Counted from the stretch's first letter, positions 54,050-63,714 are shown. The stretch: DNA of 64,000 nt from Cerasibacillus sp036516575 (GCF_036516575.1 NZ_DATBTY010000073.1:124001-188000); one strand, 5' to 3'. A program made the numbers and translations. The notes: a model not told the origin generated them from the sequence alone.

Positions 54050-54092
54050 ATAAGTAACGAGGATGAGATGCCTCTTTCTTTTAGGTCAAAAA

Positions 54093-54146
54093 ATGAATGA
54101 GTATTCATTCAAGGGCAGATAATTAATGACAGGGGTATTCATTCAA
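54093..54146 (+). promoter_or_regulatory. FadR operator and half-site
   Basis: TGAATGAGTATTCATTCA (54094-54111) is a palindrome equal to the B. subtilis FadR box. TATTCATTCA at 54136-54145 is a second half-site. FadR (TetR family) blocks transcription until long-chain acyl-CoA binds. Confidence 0.88.
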
Positions 54147-54169
54147 ACTAATGATAGGGGGATAAAAAA

Positions 54170-56566
54170 ATGAAACAATCCATTGAACGTGTAGCGGTAT
54201 TAGGCTCGGGTGTCATGGGTTCAGGTATTGCTGCTCATTTAGCGAATATCGGCATTCCGACATTATTACTAGATATCGTACCACGTGAACTGACAAAGGA
54301 AGAAGAAACAAAAGGATTAACATTAGAAGATCCAGTCGTTCGTAACAAAGTTGCTGTCCAAAATAAGCAAGCGCTTTTAAAACAAAAGCCGTCACCAATT
54401 ACGTCCAAAAAAAGTTTAGACTTAATTGAAACCGGTAACATGGAAGATGATATGGAAAAATTAAAAGATGTGGACTGGATTATCGAAGTTGTCGTTGAAA
54501 ACTTAGAAGTTAAAAAAGGCGTTTTTGCTAAAGTAGATCAATATCGTAAACCAGGAACGATTGTTAGCTCAAATACATCAGGCATTTCAATTGAGGAAAT
54601 GGCAGAGGACTGTTCTGAAGACTTTCGTCAACATTTTTTAGGAACACATTTTTTCAATCCACCACGTTATTTAAAATTATTAGAGATTATTCCAACAAAA
54701 GATACAAAGCCAGAAGTTATAGAATTTATGCAAACTTTTGCTGAAGATGTGTTAGGAAAAGGTGTTGTCTTAGCTAAAGATACACCAAACTTTATTGCGA
54801 ATCGAATTGGAACATATGGCTTATTAGTCACTGTACAAGAGATGCTTAAAGCGAACTTATCAATCGGTGAAGTCGATTCCGTTACAGGTCCACTATTAGG
54901 GCGTCCAAAAAGTGCGACATTTAGAACGCTCGATGTTGTTGGTTTAGATACATTTATTCATGTCGCTAAAAACGTTTATGATCAAGTCGAAGGAGAAGAG
55001 AAGCACATCTTTGAAATCCCAGACTTTATGCAAGCAATGCAAGAAAAAGGCTGGCTAGGTGCAAAAACAAAACAAGGGTTTTATCTGAAGAAAAAAGGTA
55101 AAGATGGCAGTGTCATCTTAGAATTAAACCCTGAAACGATGGAATACGAAGAACGGAAGAAATTAAAGACAAAAGCAACCGAAATGGCCAAACAACAAAA
55201 AGGTTTCAATAAATTGAAAACGCTTTTATCCATGCCAGGTGACAAAGCAAGTGATTTTGTCTGGTCGATTTTAAAACCAGTCCTTCTCTATTCAGCAGAA
55301 TTACTAGGTGACATTGCTGATGACATCGTTTCTATCGACAAAGCAATGAAATGGGGTTTTGGTTGGAAATTAGGTCCATTCGAACTATGGGATGTCATCG
55401 GCTTAAGAAAAGCAGTTGAACGGATGCAAACGGAAGGTGATTCCGTACCGAAATGGGTACTTGACCTTTTAGAAAACGGACACGAACAATTTTATAAAGA
55501 AGAAAATGGACATATTCACTACTATGATGGTGACACATATCAAGAAGACCAAGTTAATCCGAAACAAATTCATATTAAACGCCTGAAAGATAAACAAGGT
55601 GTCATTATGAAAAACACAGGTGCTAGTTTAATTGATATCGGCGACGGTGTTGCTTTACTAGAATTCCATTCACCAAATAATGCAATCGGTTTAGATGTCG
55701 TACAAATGGTGAATAAGTCCATCGAAGAAGTAGAAAAAAATTACGAAGGACTCGTGATTGGAAACCAAGGTAAAAACTTCTGTGTCGGTGCGAACTTAGC
55801 GTTGATGCTTATGGAAGCACAAGATGATAATTTCTTTGAATTAGATATGGTCGTTCGCCAGTTTCAAAATATGACATTGAACATTAAGTATTCGAAAAAA
55901 CCGGTTGTGACAGCACCATTTAATATGACACTTGGCGGTGGGGCTGAAGTGACCTTACCAGCAGCAGCTGTGCAAGCTTCACAAGAAACATATATCGGTT
56001 TAGTTGAAGTCGGTGTCGGACTCATTCCAGGTGGTGGTGGAACGAAAGAATTGTACTTAAAGATGCTACGTGACTTACCACAAGGTGTGGATTTAGACTT
56101 AATGAAGGTCGCGAATAAAGTATTTGAACGTGTAGCTATGGCTGATGTATCCACATCTGCTGAAGAAGCACGTGAAAAAGGTTTTCTCAATAACTTTGAT
56201 GGTGTCAGTGCTAACCCAGACCATCTTCTATACGATGCAAAGCAGAAAGTGCTCGCTTTAAATAAAGCAGGCTACCAAGCACCAAAACGTGAAAGAATCC
56301 CAGTCGTTGGTGACCCAGGTTATGCAGCGATGGTGATGGGAGCTAAGACATTGCAATTTGGTGGCTATGCATCAGAACACGATGTGAAAATTGCAGAAAA
56401 ACTCGCCTATGTTTTATCAGGTGGCCGGGTTAAGGAAAATAGTTTTATAGATGAACAAGTTATGTTAGACCTTGAAAGAGAAGCATTCTTAAGTTTAATT
56501 GGCGAACCAAAAACACAACAGCGCATGCAACACATGTTATTAAAAGGAAAACCATTACGAAATTAA
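54170..56566 (+). CDS. fadN: 3-Hydroxyacyl-CoA dehydrogenase/enoyl-CoA hydratase FadN
   Basis: A 798-residue bifunctional beta-oxidation enzyme. The N-terminal NAD-binding motif VAVLGSGVMGSGIAAHLA (about 7-24) and the HCDH signature GTHFFNPPRYLKLLEI (about 160-175) are followed by two dehydrogenase C-terminal segments. The C-terminal half (about 480-700) has the crotonase fold with GKNFCVGANLAL and VGVGLIPGGGGTKE. ATG 54170 follows ATAGGGGGAT. It leads the FadR-controlled fadNAE operon. Confidence 0.96.
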   Translation: MKQSIERVAVLGSGVMGSGIAAHLANIGIPTLLLDIVPRELTKEEETKGLTLEDPVVRNKVAVQNKQALLKQKPSPITSKKSLDLIETGNMEDDMEKLKDVDWIIEVVVENLEVKKGVFAKVDQYRKPGTIVSSNTSGISIEEMAEDCSEDFRQHFLGTHFFNPPRYLKLLEIIPTKDTKPEVIEFMQTFAEDVLGKGVVLAKDTPNFIANRIGTYGLLVTVQEMLKANLSIGEVDSVTGPLLGRPKSATFRTLDVVGLDTFIHVAKNVYDQVEGEEKHIFEIPDFMQAMQEKGWLGAKTKQGFYLKKKGKDGSVILELNPETMEYEERKKLKTKATEMAKQQKGFNKLKTLLSMPGDKASDFVWSILKPVLLYSAELLGDIADDIVSIDKAMKWGFGWKLGPFELWDVIGLRKAVERMQTEGDSVPKWVLDLLENGHEQFYKEENGHIHYYDGDTYQEDQVNPKQIHIKRLKDKQGVIMKNTGASLIDIGDGVALLEFHSPNNAIGLDVVQMVNKSIEEVEKNYEGLVIGNQGKNFCVGANLALMLMEAQDDNFFELDMVVRQFQNMTLNIKYSKKPVVTAPFNMTLGGGAEVTLPAAAVQASQETYIGLVEVGVGLIPGGGGTKELYLKMLRDLPQGVDLDLMKVANKVFERVAMADVSTSAEEAREKGFLNNFDGVSANPDHLLYDAKQKVLALNKAGYQAPKRERIPVVGDPGYAAMVMGAKTLQFGGYASEHDVKIAEKLAYVLSGGRVKENSFIDEQVMLDLEREAFLSLIGEPKTQQRMQHMLLKGKPLRN

Positions 56567-56586
56567 TAGAAAGAGGGGGAAGGAAA

Positions 56587-57762
56587 ATGAAAGAAGCGGT
56601 AATTGTAGCAGGAGCAAGGACACCAGTCGGTCGAGCAATTCGTGGATCATTAGCCCATACACGACCAGATGACCTTGCTGCCTTAACGATTAAAGAAACG
56701 TTAAAGCGTGCAGATGGATATGATGGAAACATTGATGATGTCATTATAGGTTGTGCCATGCCGGAAGCTGAACAAGGAATGAACATGGCACGTAATATAG
56801 CGGGATTAGCAGGTTTAAGTCATGAAATACCAGGCATTACGATTAACCGATACTGTTCTTCTGGATTGCAAAGTATCGCCTATGCGACAGAACGCATTAT
56901 GCTCGGCTACGCAGATACGATTGTAGCTGGTGGAGCAGAGTCAATGAGTTTAATTCCAATGGGAGGGCATGTTATTAAGCCGAACCCAACACTTGTTGAA
57001 CATGCACCAGAATATTATATGACGATGGGACATACAGCAGAAGAAGTCGCAAAACGTTTTTCCATATCTCGTGAAGAGCAAGATGCCTTTGCTGTTGAAA
57101 GTCATAAACGTGCAGCCAAAGCGATCCAAGAAGGTAAGTTCAAAGATGAAATTGTTCCAGTTGAAGTAAAAGAGCGTGTTGTCGGTCCAGACGGAAAAGT
57201 TGTTGAAAAAACGAAGATGTTTGACATGGACGAAGGTGTTAGACCGGGCACCAATATGGAAGTTCTTGCGAAATTACGTCCTGCTTTCAGTCTAAGCGGA
57301 ACTGTTACGGCAGGGAATTCATCACAAATGAGTGACGGTGCTGCTTCAGTTTTAGTTATGGATCGTGAAAAAGCAGAAGCAGAAGGGTTAACACCACTTC
57401 TTAAGTTACGTTCATTTGCTGTAGCTGGTGTTGAACCGGAAATCATGGGAGTAGGGCCAGTCGCTGCGATTCCGAAAGCACTTAAAATGGCTAATTTAGA
57501 GCTGAGCGATATTGGACTCATTGAATTAAATGAGGCATTTGCATCACAATCCGTGCGTGTCATTCAAGCGCTTGATTTAAATCCAGAAATAGTCAATGTC
57601 AATGGTGGAGCGATTGCACTTGGTCATCCACTTGGTACAACAGGTACAAAGTTAACACTGACATTACTTCATGAAATGAAACGTAGAAATGTCCAATTCG
57701 GTATGGTGACGATGTGTATTGGTGGCGGAATGGGTGCAGCAGGCGTCTTTGAATTATTATAA
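56587..57762 (+). CDS. fadA: Acetyl-CoA acyltransferase FadA
   Basis: A 391-residue thiolase performing the last step of beta-oxidation. The nucleophilic Cys is in INRYCSSGLQSIA (near 91), His in IALGHPLGTTG (near 349) and the second Cys in MCIGGGMGAA (near 379). ATG 56587 follows AGAGGGGGAAGG. It lies 20 bp after fadN. Confidence 0.97.
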   Translation: MKEAVIVAGARTPVGRAIRGSLAHTRPDDLAALTIKETLKRADGYDGNIDDVIIGCAMPEAEQGMNMARNIAGLAGLSHEIPGITINRYCSSGLQSIAYATERIMLGYADTIVAGGAESMSLIPMGGHVIKPNPTLVEHAPEYYMTMGHTAEEVAKRFSISREEQDAFAVESHKRAAKAIQEGKFKDEIVPVEVKERVVGPDGKVVEKTKMFDMDEGVRPGTNMEVLAKLRPAFSLSGTVTAGNSSQMSDGAASVLVMDREKAEAEGLTPLLKLRSFAVAGVEPEIMGVGPVAAIPKALKMANLELSDIGLIELNEAFASQSVRVIQALDLNPEIVNVNGGAIALGHPLGTTGTKLTLTLLHEMKRRNVQFGMVTMCIGGGMGAAGVFELL

Positions 57763-57786
57763 AAAAGTGTCGAAAGGAAGATAAAC

Positions 57787-59571
57787 ATGAGTGAAATAAA
57801 AGAAAAGTATTTTAAAGGTGGCGCGTTTTTAATCGAGGAATTAAATGGAGAAGACATCGTTACACCAGAAGATTTTTCAGATGAACATCATATGATTGCC
57901 AATACGACTGAGGAATTTGTCGTTGGTGAAGTATTACCACTTGTTGATAATCTTGAAAATCATGAATTCGAACATTCTGTTAAACTATTAGAAAAAGCTG
58001 GTGATCTCGGTTTACTAAGCGCTGATATTCCAGAAGAGTATGGCGGACTTGGCTTAGATAAAATTAGTTCATCATTAATTACTGAAAAATTTGCCCGCGC
58101 AGGTGGTTTCTCAATCACACACGGTGCACATGTCGGAATTGGAACGTTACCGATTGTTTTCTTTGGTAATGAAGAACAGAAGCAAAAATATTTGCCAAAA
58201 CTTGCATCAGGTGAGTTATTAGCTGCTTATGCTTTAACAGAACCAGGTTCAGGTTCCGATGCATTAGGAGCTAAAACTACGGCTGTTTTAAATGAAGCAG
58301 GTACACATTATATTTTAAACGGTGAAAAACAATGGATTACGAATGCTGCGTTTGCCGATGTCTTCGTCGTTTATGCAAAAATTGATGGTGAACATTTCTC
58401 CGCATTTATCGTTGAAAAAGACTTCCCAGGTGTCTCAACAGGGCCAGAAGAGAAAAAAATGGGAATCAAGAGTTCTTCTACACGTACATTAGTCCTAGAA
58501 GACGCAGAAGTGCCTGTTGAAAACTTATTAGGTGAAAAAGGCAAAGGTCATCATATCGCCTTTAACATTCTTAATGTTGGTCGTTATAAGCTTGCCATCG
58601 GCGGTGTCGGAGGCTCAAAACGTGCGCTTGAAGTAGCGACAAAATATGTTAACGAGCGTAAACAATTCGGTCGTTCTATCTCAAGCTTTAGTTTAACGAA
58701 AGAAAAGTTAGCCACGATGGCAGCAGAAACATACGCGAATGAGAGTGCTGTTTATCGAACAGTCGGGCTTTTTGAACAGCGTATGGGATCCATGAGTGAA
58801 GAGCAACTGAAAGACGGCCGTGAAGTTGCACGAGCTATTGCTGAATATCAAATTGAATGTTCCATGAATAAATACACAGCAACAGAATGCCTTGATTATG
58901 TCGTTGATGAAGCTGTTCAAATGCACGGTGGTTACGGCTTTATGCAAGAATATGAAGTCGAGCGCATGTACCGTGATTCGCGGATTAACCGTATTTTTGA
59001 AGGAACAAATGAAATCAACCGCCTCATCGTTCCAGGAACATTACTGAAAAAAGCAATGCGCGGTGAACTGCCGTTACTACAAAAAGCTCAAGGCTTACAA
59101 GAAGAGCTACTCATGATGATGCCAGAAGAAGTCGGCACAGAAGCACTCGAACAAGAAAAGCATTTAGTGAGAAACGCTAAGAAAATCGTCTTACTTGCCG
59201 CAGGATTAGCCGCACAAAAATATATGCAAAAACTAGAAGAAGAACAAGAAATTTTAGCTAACCTAGCTGATATGGCAGCATCTGTATACAATATGGAATC
59301 TGCTGTCTTACGAACTGAAAAAGCGATTCAGAAATCAGGCGAAGAGAAAAACAAACAAAAGCTGCTCTATACACAAGTATACGTACAAGAAGCTTTCAAC
59401 CGCATTGAAGCAGATGCAAAAGAAATTCTCATTGCCGTTGAAGAAGGCGATACACTCCGTATGATGTTGTCATCATTAAGAAAGCTAACACGTCATACAC
59501 CAACAAACGTGATCGCGAAAAAGCGTGAAATCGCAGACAAAATTATTGACGCAGAAAAATATGTCCTATAA
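57787..59571 (+). CDS. fadE: Acyl-CoA dehydrogenase FadE
   Basis: A 594-residue FAD enzyme for the first step of beta-oxidation. AYALTEPGSGSDALG (about 144-158) and YTATECLDYVVDEAVQMHGG with the downstream FEGTNEINRLI (about 395-405) are typical acyl-CoA dehydrogenase signatures. The C-terminal extension (about 420-594) is helical, as in other Bacillus FadE proteins of this length. It is the third gene of fadNAE, 24 bp after fadA. Confidence 0.96.
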   Translation: MSEIKEKYFKGGAFLIEELNGEDIVTPEDFSDEHHMIANTTEEFVVGEVLPLVDNLENHEFEHSVKLLEKAGDLGLLSADIPEEYGGLGLDKISSSLITEKFARAGGFSITHGAHVGIGTLPIVFFGNEEQKQKYLPKLASGELLAAYALTEPGSGSDALGAKTTAVLNEAGTHYILNGEKQWITNAAFADVFVVYAKIDGEHFSAFIVEKDFPGVSTGPEEKKMGIKSSSTRTLVLEDAEVPVENLLGEKGKGHHIAFNILNVGRYKLAIGGVGGSKRALEVATKYVNERKQFGRSISSFSLTKEKLATMAAETYANESAVYRTVGLFEQRMGSMSEEQLKDGREVARAIAEYQIECSMNKYTATECLDYVVDEAVQMHGGYGFMQEYEVERMYRDSRINRIFEGTNEINRLIVPGTLLKKAMRGELPLLQKAQGLQEELLMMMPEEVGTEALEQEKHLVRNAKKIVLLAAGLAAQKYMQKLEEEQEILANLADMAASVYNMESAVLRTEKAIQKSGEEKNKQKLLYTQVYVQEAFNRIEADAKEILIAVEEGDTLRMMLSSLRKLTRHTPTNVIAKKREIADKIIDAEKYVL

Positions 59572-59601
59572 CTAATCAAGTTCATATCGTTTGCCCCTAA
59601 A

Positions 59602-59638
59602 AAAGAATGAGCGGAGACTTTTTCCGCTCGTTCTTTTG
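59602..59638 (+). terminator. Terminator after fadE
   Basis: AAAGAATGAGCGGA and TCCGCTCGTTCTTT with a short loop, then TTGTTTTG. Its CCGCTYGTTCTT end recurs in the terminators near 40.7 and 45.0 kb. Confidence 0.88.
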
Positions 59639-59671
59639 TTTTGGGTTTTATGTATGAATGGGGTGCGTTTG

Positions 59672-60032
59672 CACTTCAATGCATCGTCTCGTTCATTACT
59701 TCTCCCGTGAGAGGCCGTATTGGCGGTTCAATGGATTGTCTCGTTCATTATTTCTACCGCGAGAGGCTGCGTTGGAGTTTCAATGCATCGTCTCGTCATG
59801 CTTTTCCACTGCGAGAGGCCGCGTTGGCGCTTCAACGCATTGTCTCGTTATGCTTTTCTACTGCGAGAGGCTGTATTGGCGCTTCAATACATTGTCTCGT
59901 TCATTATTTCTCCAGCGAGAGGCTGCGTTGGCGGTTCAATGGATTGTCTCGTTCATTATTTCTCCCGTGAGAGGCCGTGTTGGCGGTTCAATGCATAGTC
60001 TCGTTACGCTTTTTCTCCCTGAGAGGTCGTGT
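59672..60032. repeat. 52-bp tandem hairpin array E
   Basis: TYGTCTCG-type anchors at 59684, 59736, 59788, 59840, 59892, 59944 and 59996, exactly 52 bp apart: seven units, the longest array. Two linker types alternate in blocks (TTCATTATTTCTCCCGT and TTATGCTTTTCTACTGC), followed by GAGAGGCYGYRTTGG and TCAATG. The unit has no plus-strand stop in any frame, so three long spurious frames run through it. It lies between convergent fadE and the 128-residue membrane protein gene. The rest of the gap to 60221 holds a CCCACC/GGTGGG stem near 60114 and nothing else recognised. Confidence 0.95.
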
Positions 60033-60221
60033 CTTAGTTATCCCATCAAGCCTGACCCTCACTTCTACGTAAATAAAAACGATAAAAGTAATGGATCGGC
60101 AAATATCCAACAACCCCACCTAATTCGGTGGGAAAACCACAAGAAAAAGTGAACAACATTCAGTTTTATTAGTGGATGAAGACTTGAATATAGTGAGGAG
60201 TTTTTTTAACCCTTTCCCCCA

Positions 60222-60608
60222 CTATTTTTCCAATTTCCTGAAGTCTGCTTCCTTAAAGGAACGTATCATCCCCCAAAATATAAAGCGATATACAATCCCA
60301 ATAAGAAAAAATATATAAATATATTCAAAAGGAGTGAAAGGCTCATAATCAATTAAATAAGAATTTAAAAAAACTAGAAATAGAGATAAATACTCTATTA
60401 AAGAATTTTTAAATCCATTTTCTTCATACATGTGCTTCGTTTTTTTTATGTTAAAAACATCTTTTATTCCTTCACCGTTAGTCATTTCTTTAAGCATACC
60501 TTTGATAAAGCATAGGCCGATTAAATAAATTCCCAAAGCAAGCACATAGTCCATGTTCAAAATCTGCGTTATTAAACAATAAATTATAGTGAATAAAAGA
60601 AAATACAT
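60222..60608 (-). CDS. Small integral membrane protein, unknown
   Basis: A 128-residue protein with about four hydrophobic segments (about 2-20, 23-38, 68-88, 95-115) and basic loops (IKKTKHMYEENGF). I do not recognise the family. ATG 60608 has a weak upstream ribosome site. It is AT-rich and lies divergently from the broken secreted-peptide gene. An immunity-type or stress function is only a guess. Confidence 0.55.
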   Translation of the reverse strand: MYFLLFTIIYCLITQILNMDYVLALGIYLIGLCFIKGMLKEMTNGEGIKDVFNIKKTKHMYEENGFKNSLIEYLSLFLVFLNSYLIDYEPFTPFEYIYIFFLIGIVYRFIFWGMIRSFKEADFRKLEK

Positions 60609-60705
60609 TTTTTACTATTTCCCCCTTGTTTTTTTTTGTATTTACTAGTATATTGTAAATCAAACATCATGTATACGCTTCCAATAAAAAATCAAGAGGG
60701 TTCAT

Positions 60706-61029
60706 GTGTTAAAAAAGTTCTTTACTGTATTAATTGTTGTCGCTATGGTTATTTTGGCTTTTTCTACTTCAGTAAGTGCTAATGGAATTAGCTACGGTAA
60801 AAAGGAAGATTCTATTGATTGGGATGTGATTCGGAAATTCTGGTTGTTAATTCCGATGCTATCGTAATAGACAAAGAACTGATTGAATTGGCAGAAAATC
60901 TATCAAAATTTCTTTGAAGAAGACGCAAATGGAAATGTTAAATTTACTGCCGACAAAGAAACGCTTGTGGAAATGGGAATTTCAGAAAATGATGCTGAGA
61001 TAATGACTTCAATATGGGCAGGCCAATAG
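60706..61029 (+). pseudogene. Frameshifted gene for a small secreted protein
   Basis: GTG 60706, 5 nt after AAGAGGG, opens a clear signal peptide (VLKKFFTVLIVVAMVILAFS then TSVSA) followed by NGISYGKKEDSIDWDV. The frame then stops at TAA near 60868. Sense continues in a second frame (NSDAIVIDKELIELAENLS) and after another shift in a third (QNFFEEDANGNVKFTADKET, ending with IMTSIWAGQ at 61027). Joined, it would give about 105 residues with an acidic mature part. No family is recognised. Two frameshifts point to a decayed gene or sequence errors. Confidence 0.6.
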
Positions 61030-61206
61030 ATACCATCAAATTTAAAGGTAAAATGATTGATAATTTCTCCAGCAGGCAAATGTTTAAATAAAATGAGCTT
61101 TGTTAAAATGAGTAAATAGAGACCAAAGGCTATTATTCATCCTGTTCTGACAACAACTTGCATCATTCCCCATCTATCTTAGATATTGTTGTAACGTACC
61201 TACTAA

Positions 61207-63699
61207 TTATGAACCATATTTATTTTGTATACTATAAAGATGTGACATGTTCAATTTCCTCATCATTACGAAACAAAGCCCTGCTGTGGAAATCCCCAAT
61301 ATGATAAATAAACGGATATCAAGATAAATAGCATCTATAGTCGATTGAACAGGTGCTGGTGTGATGATTAGGAGTAAAGCAATTAATCCTGTTGCTAAGA
61401 ATAACGAGAGAATATAATAGACAAGTAATTCCGTTAAAAATATTTTTATAATATCTCGAGTGGTCGCTCCTAGAGATTTATAAATAAGAAGCTCTCTTTC
61501 ACGTTGATAAAACTTCATTAAAAAGATTATAAATATAATCGTTCCCACAAATAAACCCAATATGCTAAATAACAGAATGCCAAGTCGGCTTATAAATCTA
61601 GCTTGGTCTTTGCTTTTTTCAATAAATGCCTCTTCAATGTAGTATAAGTTATCTGGATACATAGCTGCTAAAGTTGCCAACTTATTTTCTAGTTGATTAA
61701 TTTCATTTATATTAGCTTGCGCATCTCGGTAAATTTCCAGGTTTCCATAACCAGGGAAGATATCATATTTTTGCATGGTGTTCTCATGAATCATAATGAT
61801 TATGTTAGAAAATGCTTCTTTTGTTATTGGGTGAACGATCGTTTTCTTTACGGATTCTAAAACTTGTAAATCCCACTGCTTATACTCTAATTCATTATTG
61901 AGATTTTCAATTCTCCCAATGGATAATGTATCAGGTTGATCGAACTGAATCGTTTCATCTGGAATGATAAGTATCATAGATAGAGAATCTTGCAATTTAT
62001 GATATGTGCGATCACTAAATTTGAGTTGAGAATTAAAAAGTGACCAATTGTTATCATTTAAAACGACATAATGAATATTAGATAAAGGAACATAGTCGAG
62101 CGGCATGTCTAACTCTAATAGATCATGTTCAGTAAAAACAACACCCGAATCTTCCACATCTTCGTGAAAACGATTAATGATTGGTGCGTTTAATGAATCG
62201 TCTTTTAACAACAAGCTCGTTCCAAGTGTTTTCGGTTCTTTATCCATGAAGGCTACTGCTTCATTTTCTATTTCATCTACTAAATGGATAGGAATATATT
62301 CTGGTGTGAAAAAGATTTCAAATTGCTGTAAATGCACAAATGCATCTGACCTTTTGGAGCTAAAAATATAATCGGCCACTTTTTCATCCGTTTCATATAA
62401 TGTTTCATTTGCTATAAGCTCACTTAAAAATATTAACACGAGTAAACTTGTCAACAGCCCGATGATTAAGAAAAATGATTTCAACGAATGGAATAGATTT
62501 AAATAAAATAATTTCCATTTCACATGCCAATTCTTTATCCACTGTTCTATAAACACAGGTAAATGTCGAATGTTATCCCTTGAAGTTGAATATGTACGAT
62601 GACAAACAATTAGTATTAAACATCCCATTAATAAAATCGCTATTAGGGTGATTGTCATAAGTAAAAGCATATTTAATTTAGGCAAAATATTAAAGATATA
62701 GACAGACATGATATGGATAAGAAACATGAAAAAGGCACTTATGGATACAATAATTAAACCTTGAAAGAAAGCCAATTTATAGATATGCCATGGTGTAAAA
62801 CCTAAATTTGAAAAAAGATTAAAATGACTGCGAAATCGTATTGAATAATAGAATGAAAAAATGTATGTGAAGACAATCAAAGCAGTTATTGTGATTACTG
62901 ACAAAAATAGTGTTGTTAAGACATAAACCTGATTGACTTGCTTTAAATGATCATCATATAAATTTGTATTAATGACAATTGCGTCATAATCCAATTCCTG
63001 CAAATCATTATGTTTAAAAAAAGTATCAATTGTATCAAAATCGAGAGTAAGTGACTCTGTTCTGTCTTTGATTAATATCATATGTTGTTGAATATCTGGA
63101 AAGAGTTGTGTAAAATCACGAGTCAAAATGATATTTGGATATGTATTTTTCCCTTTTTCAATTATCGTTGAACTAGACCAAATACCGGAATAGTTTTTAA
63201 CAATCCCAACGACAGTAAACTCCTCTCTCTCTATATTGAATGTGAAAGGAAGCTTGATGTCAGTTTGCTTGGACCCCCTAGCAAGGTGTCCAATAGTAAA
63301 TTCTTCAACTAGGACTTCATAATCTGATTCTGGCATTCTTCCACGGAGGAGATTCATTTGAGTCAAAGCGTGCTCGTCCATCCACCCGATTGTGAAATCC
63401 AAATCTTGATCATTGTTTAAGAGACCTGATGTATATATATTGCCAGAAATGCGGAAATGTCCAGTTTCCCTTAGTGCATTTTCTCCAGTCATGGGTTCAT
63501 CGGAATTTACAATTAAAGTGTGGTCACCATATGTTTGATAAGCGGTTAATTTTGCTTGATCCACATAGTGATGCAATATCCCAATGGCAATCGTTATAAA
63601 TACGAGTATAAATGTTAGAGCGCTAACAACTGACCAGAAAATTTTTTTGTTATTCCATAATAATTTCCATGCGTAAGATAATAGTTTTACCGATTTCAT
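61207..63699 (-). CDS. FtsX-family ABC transporter permease
   Basis: An 830-residue membrane protein with duplicated FtsX/MacB architecture. One N-terminal helix (about 15-40), an extracellular domain (about 45-245) and three helices (about 250-370) form the first half. A further helix (about 405-430), a second extracellular domain and three C-terminal helices (about 690-815, IIKIFLTELLVYYILSLFLA) form the second. Such permeases export or sense lipoproteins or antimicrobial peptides. It lies 15 bp after its ATPase gene. The substrate is unknown. Confidence 0.82.
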   Translation of the reverse strand: MKSVKLLSYAWKLLWNNKKIFWSVVSALTFILVFITIAIGILHHYVDQAKLTAYQTYGDHTLIVNSDEPMTGENALRETGHFRISGNIYTSGLLNNDQDLDFTIGWMDEHALTQMNLLRGRMPESDYEVLVEEFTIGHLARGSKQTDIKLPFTFNIEREEFTVVGIVKNYSGIWSSSTIIEKGKNTYPNIILTRDFTQLFPDIQQHMILIKDRTESLTLDFDTIDTFFKHNDLQELDYDAIVINTNLYDDHLKQVNQVYVLTTLFLSVITITALIVFTYIFSFYYSIRFRSHFNLFSNLGFTPWHIYKLAFFQGLIIVSISAFFMFLIHIMSVYIFNILPKLNMLLLMTITLIAILLMGCLILIVCHRTYSTSRDNIRHLPVFIEQWIKNWHVKWKLFYLNLFHSLKSFFLIIGLLTSLLVLIFLSELIANETLYETDEKVADYIFSSKRSDAFVHLQQFEIFFTPEYIPIHLVDEIENEAVAFMDKEPKTLGTSLLLKDDSLNAPIINRFHEDVEDSGVVFTEHDLLELDMPLDYVPLSNIHYVVLNDNNWSLFNSQLKFSDRTYHKLQDSLSMILIIPDETIQFDQPDTLSIGRIENLNNELEYKQWDLQVLESVKKTIVHPITKEAFSNIIIMIHENTMQKYDIFPGYGNLEIYRDAQANINEINQLENKLATLAAMYPDNLYYIEEAFIEKSKDQARFISRLGILLFSILGLFVGTIIFIIFLMKFYQRERELLIYKSLGATTRDIIKIFLTELLVYYILSLFLATGLIALLLIITPAPVQSTIDAIYLDIRLFIILGISTAGLCFVMMRKLNMSHLYSIQNKYGS

Positions 63700-63714
63700 T
63701 GTTTACCCTTCATT

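Noticed and set aside
59641..60152. Three overlapping plus-strand frames (92-164 residues) across array E
   Set aside because: All three frames are open for the same reason, the repeat unit has no stop; they cannot all be genes and none has a credible start.
60706..61029. Lactococcin 972-type bacteriocin
   Set aside because: The mature region shows none of the family's aromatic/Gly pattern that I would expect; only the signal peptide and neighbours are suggestive.
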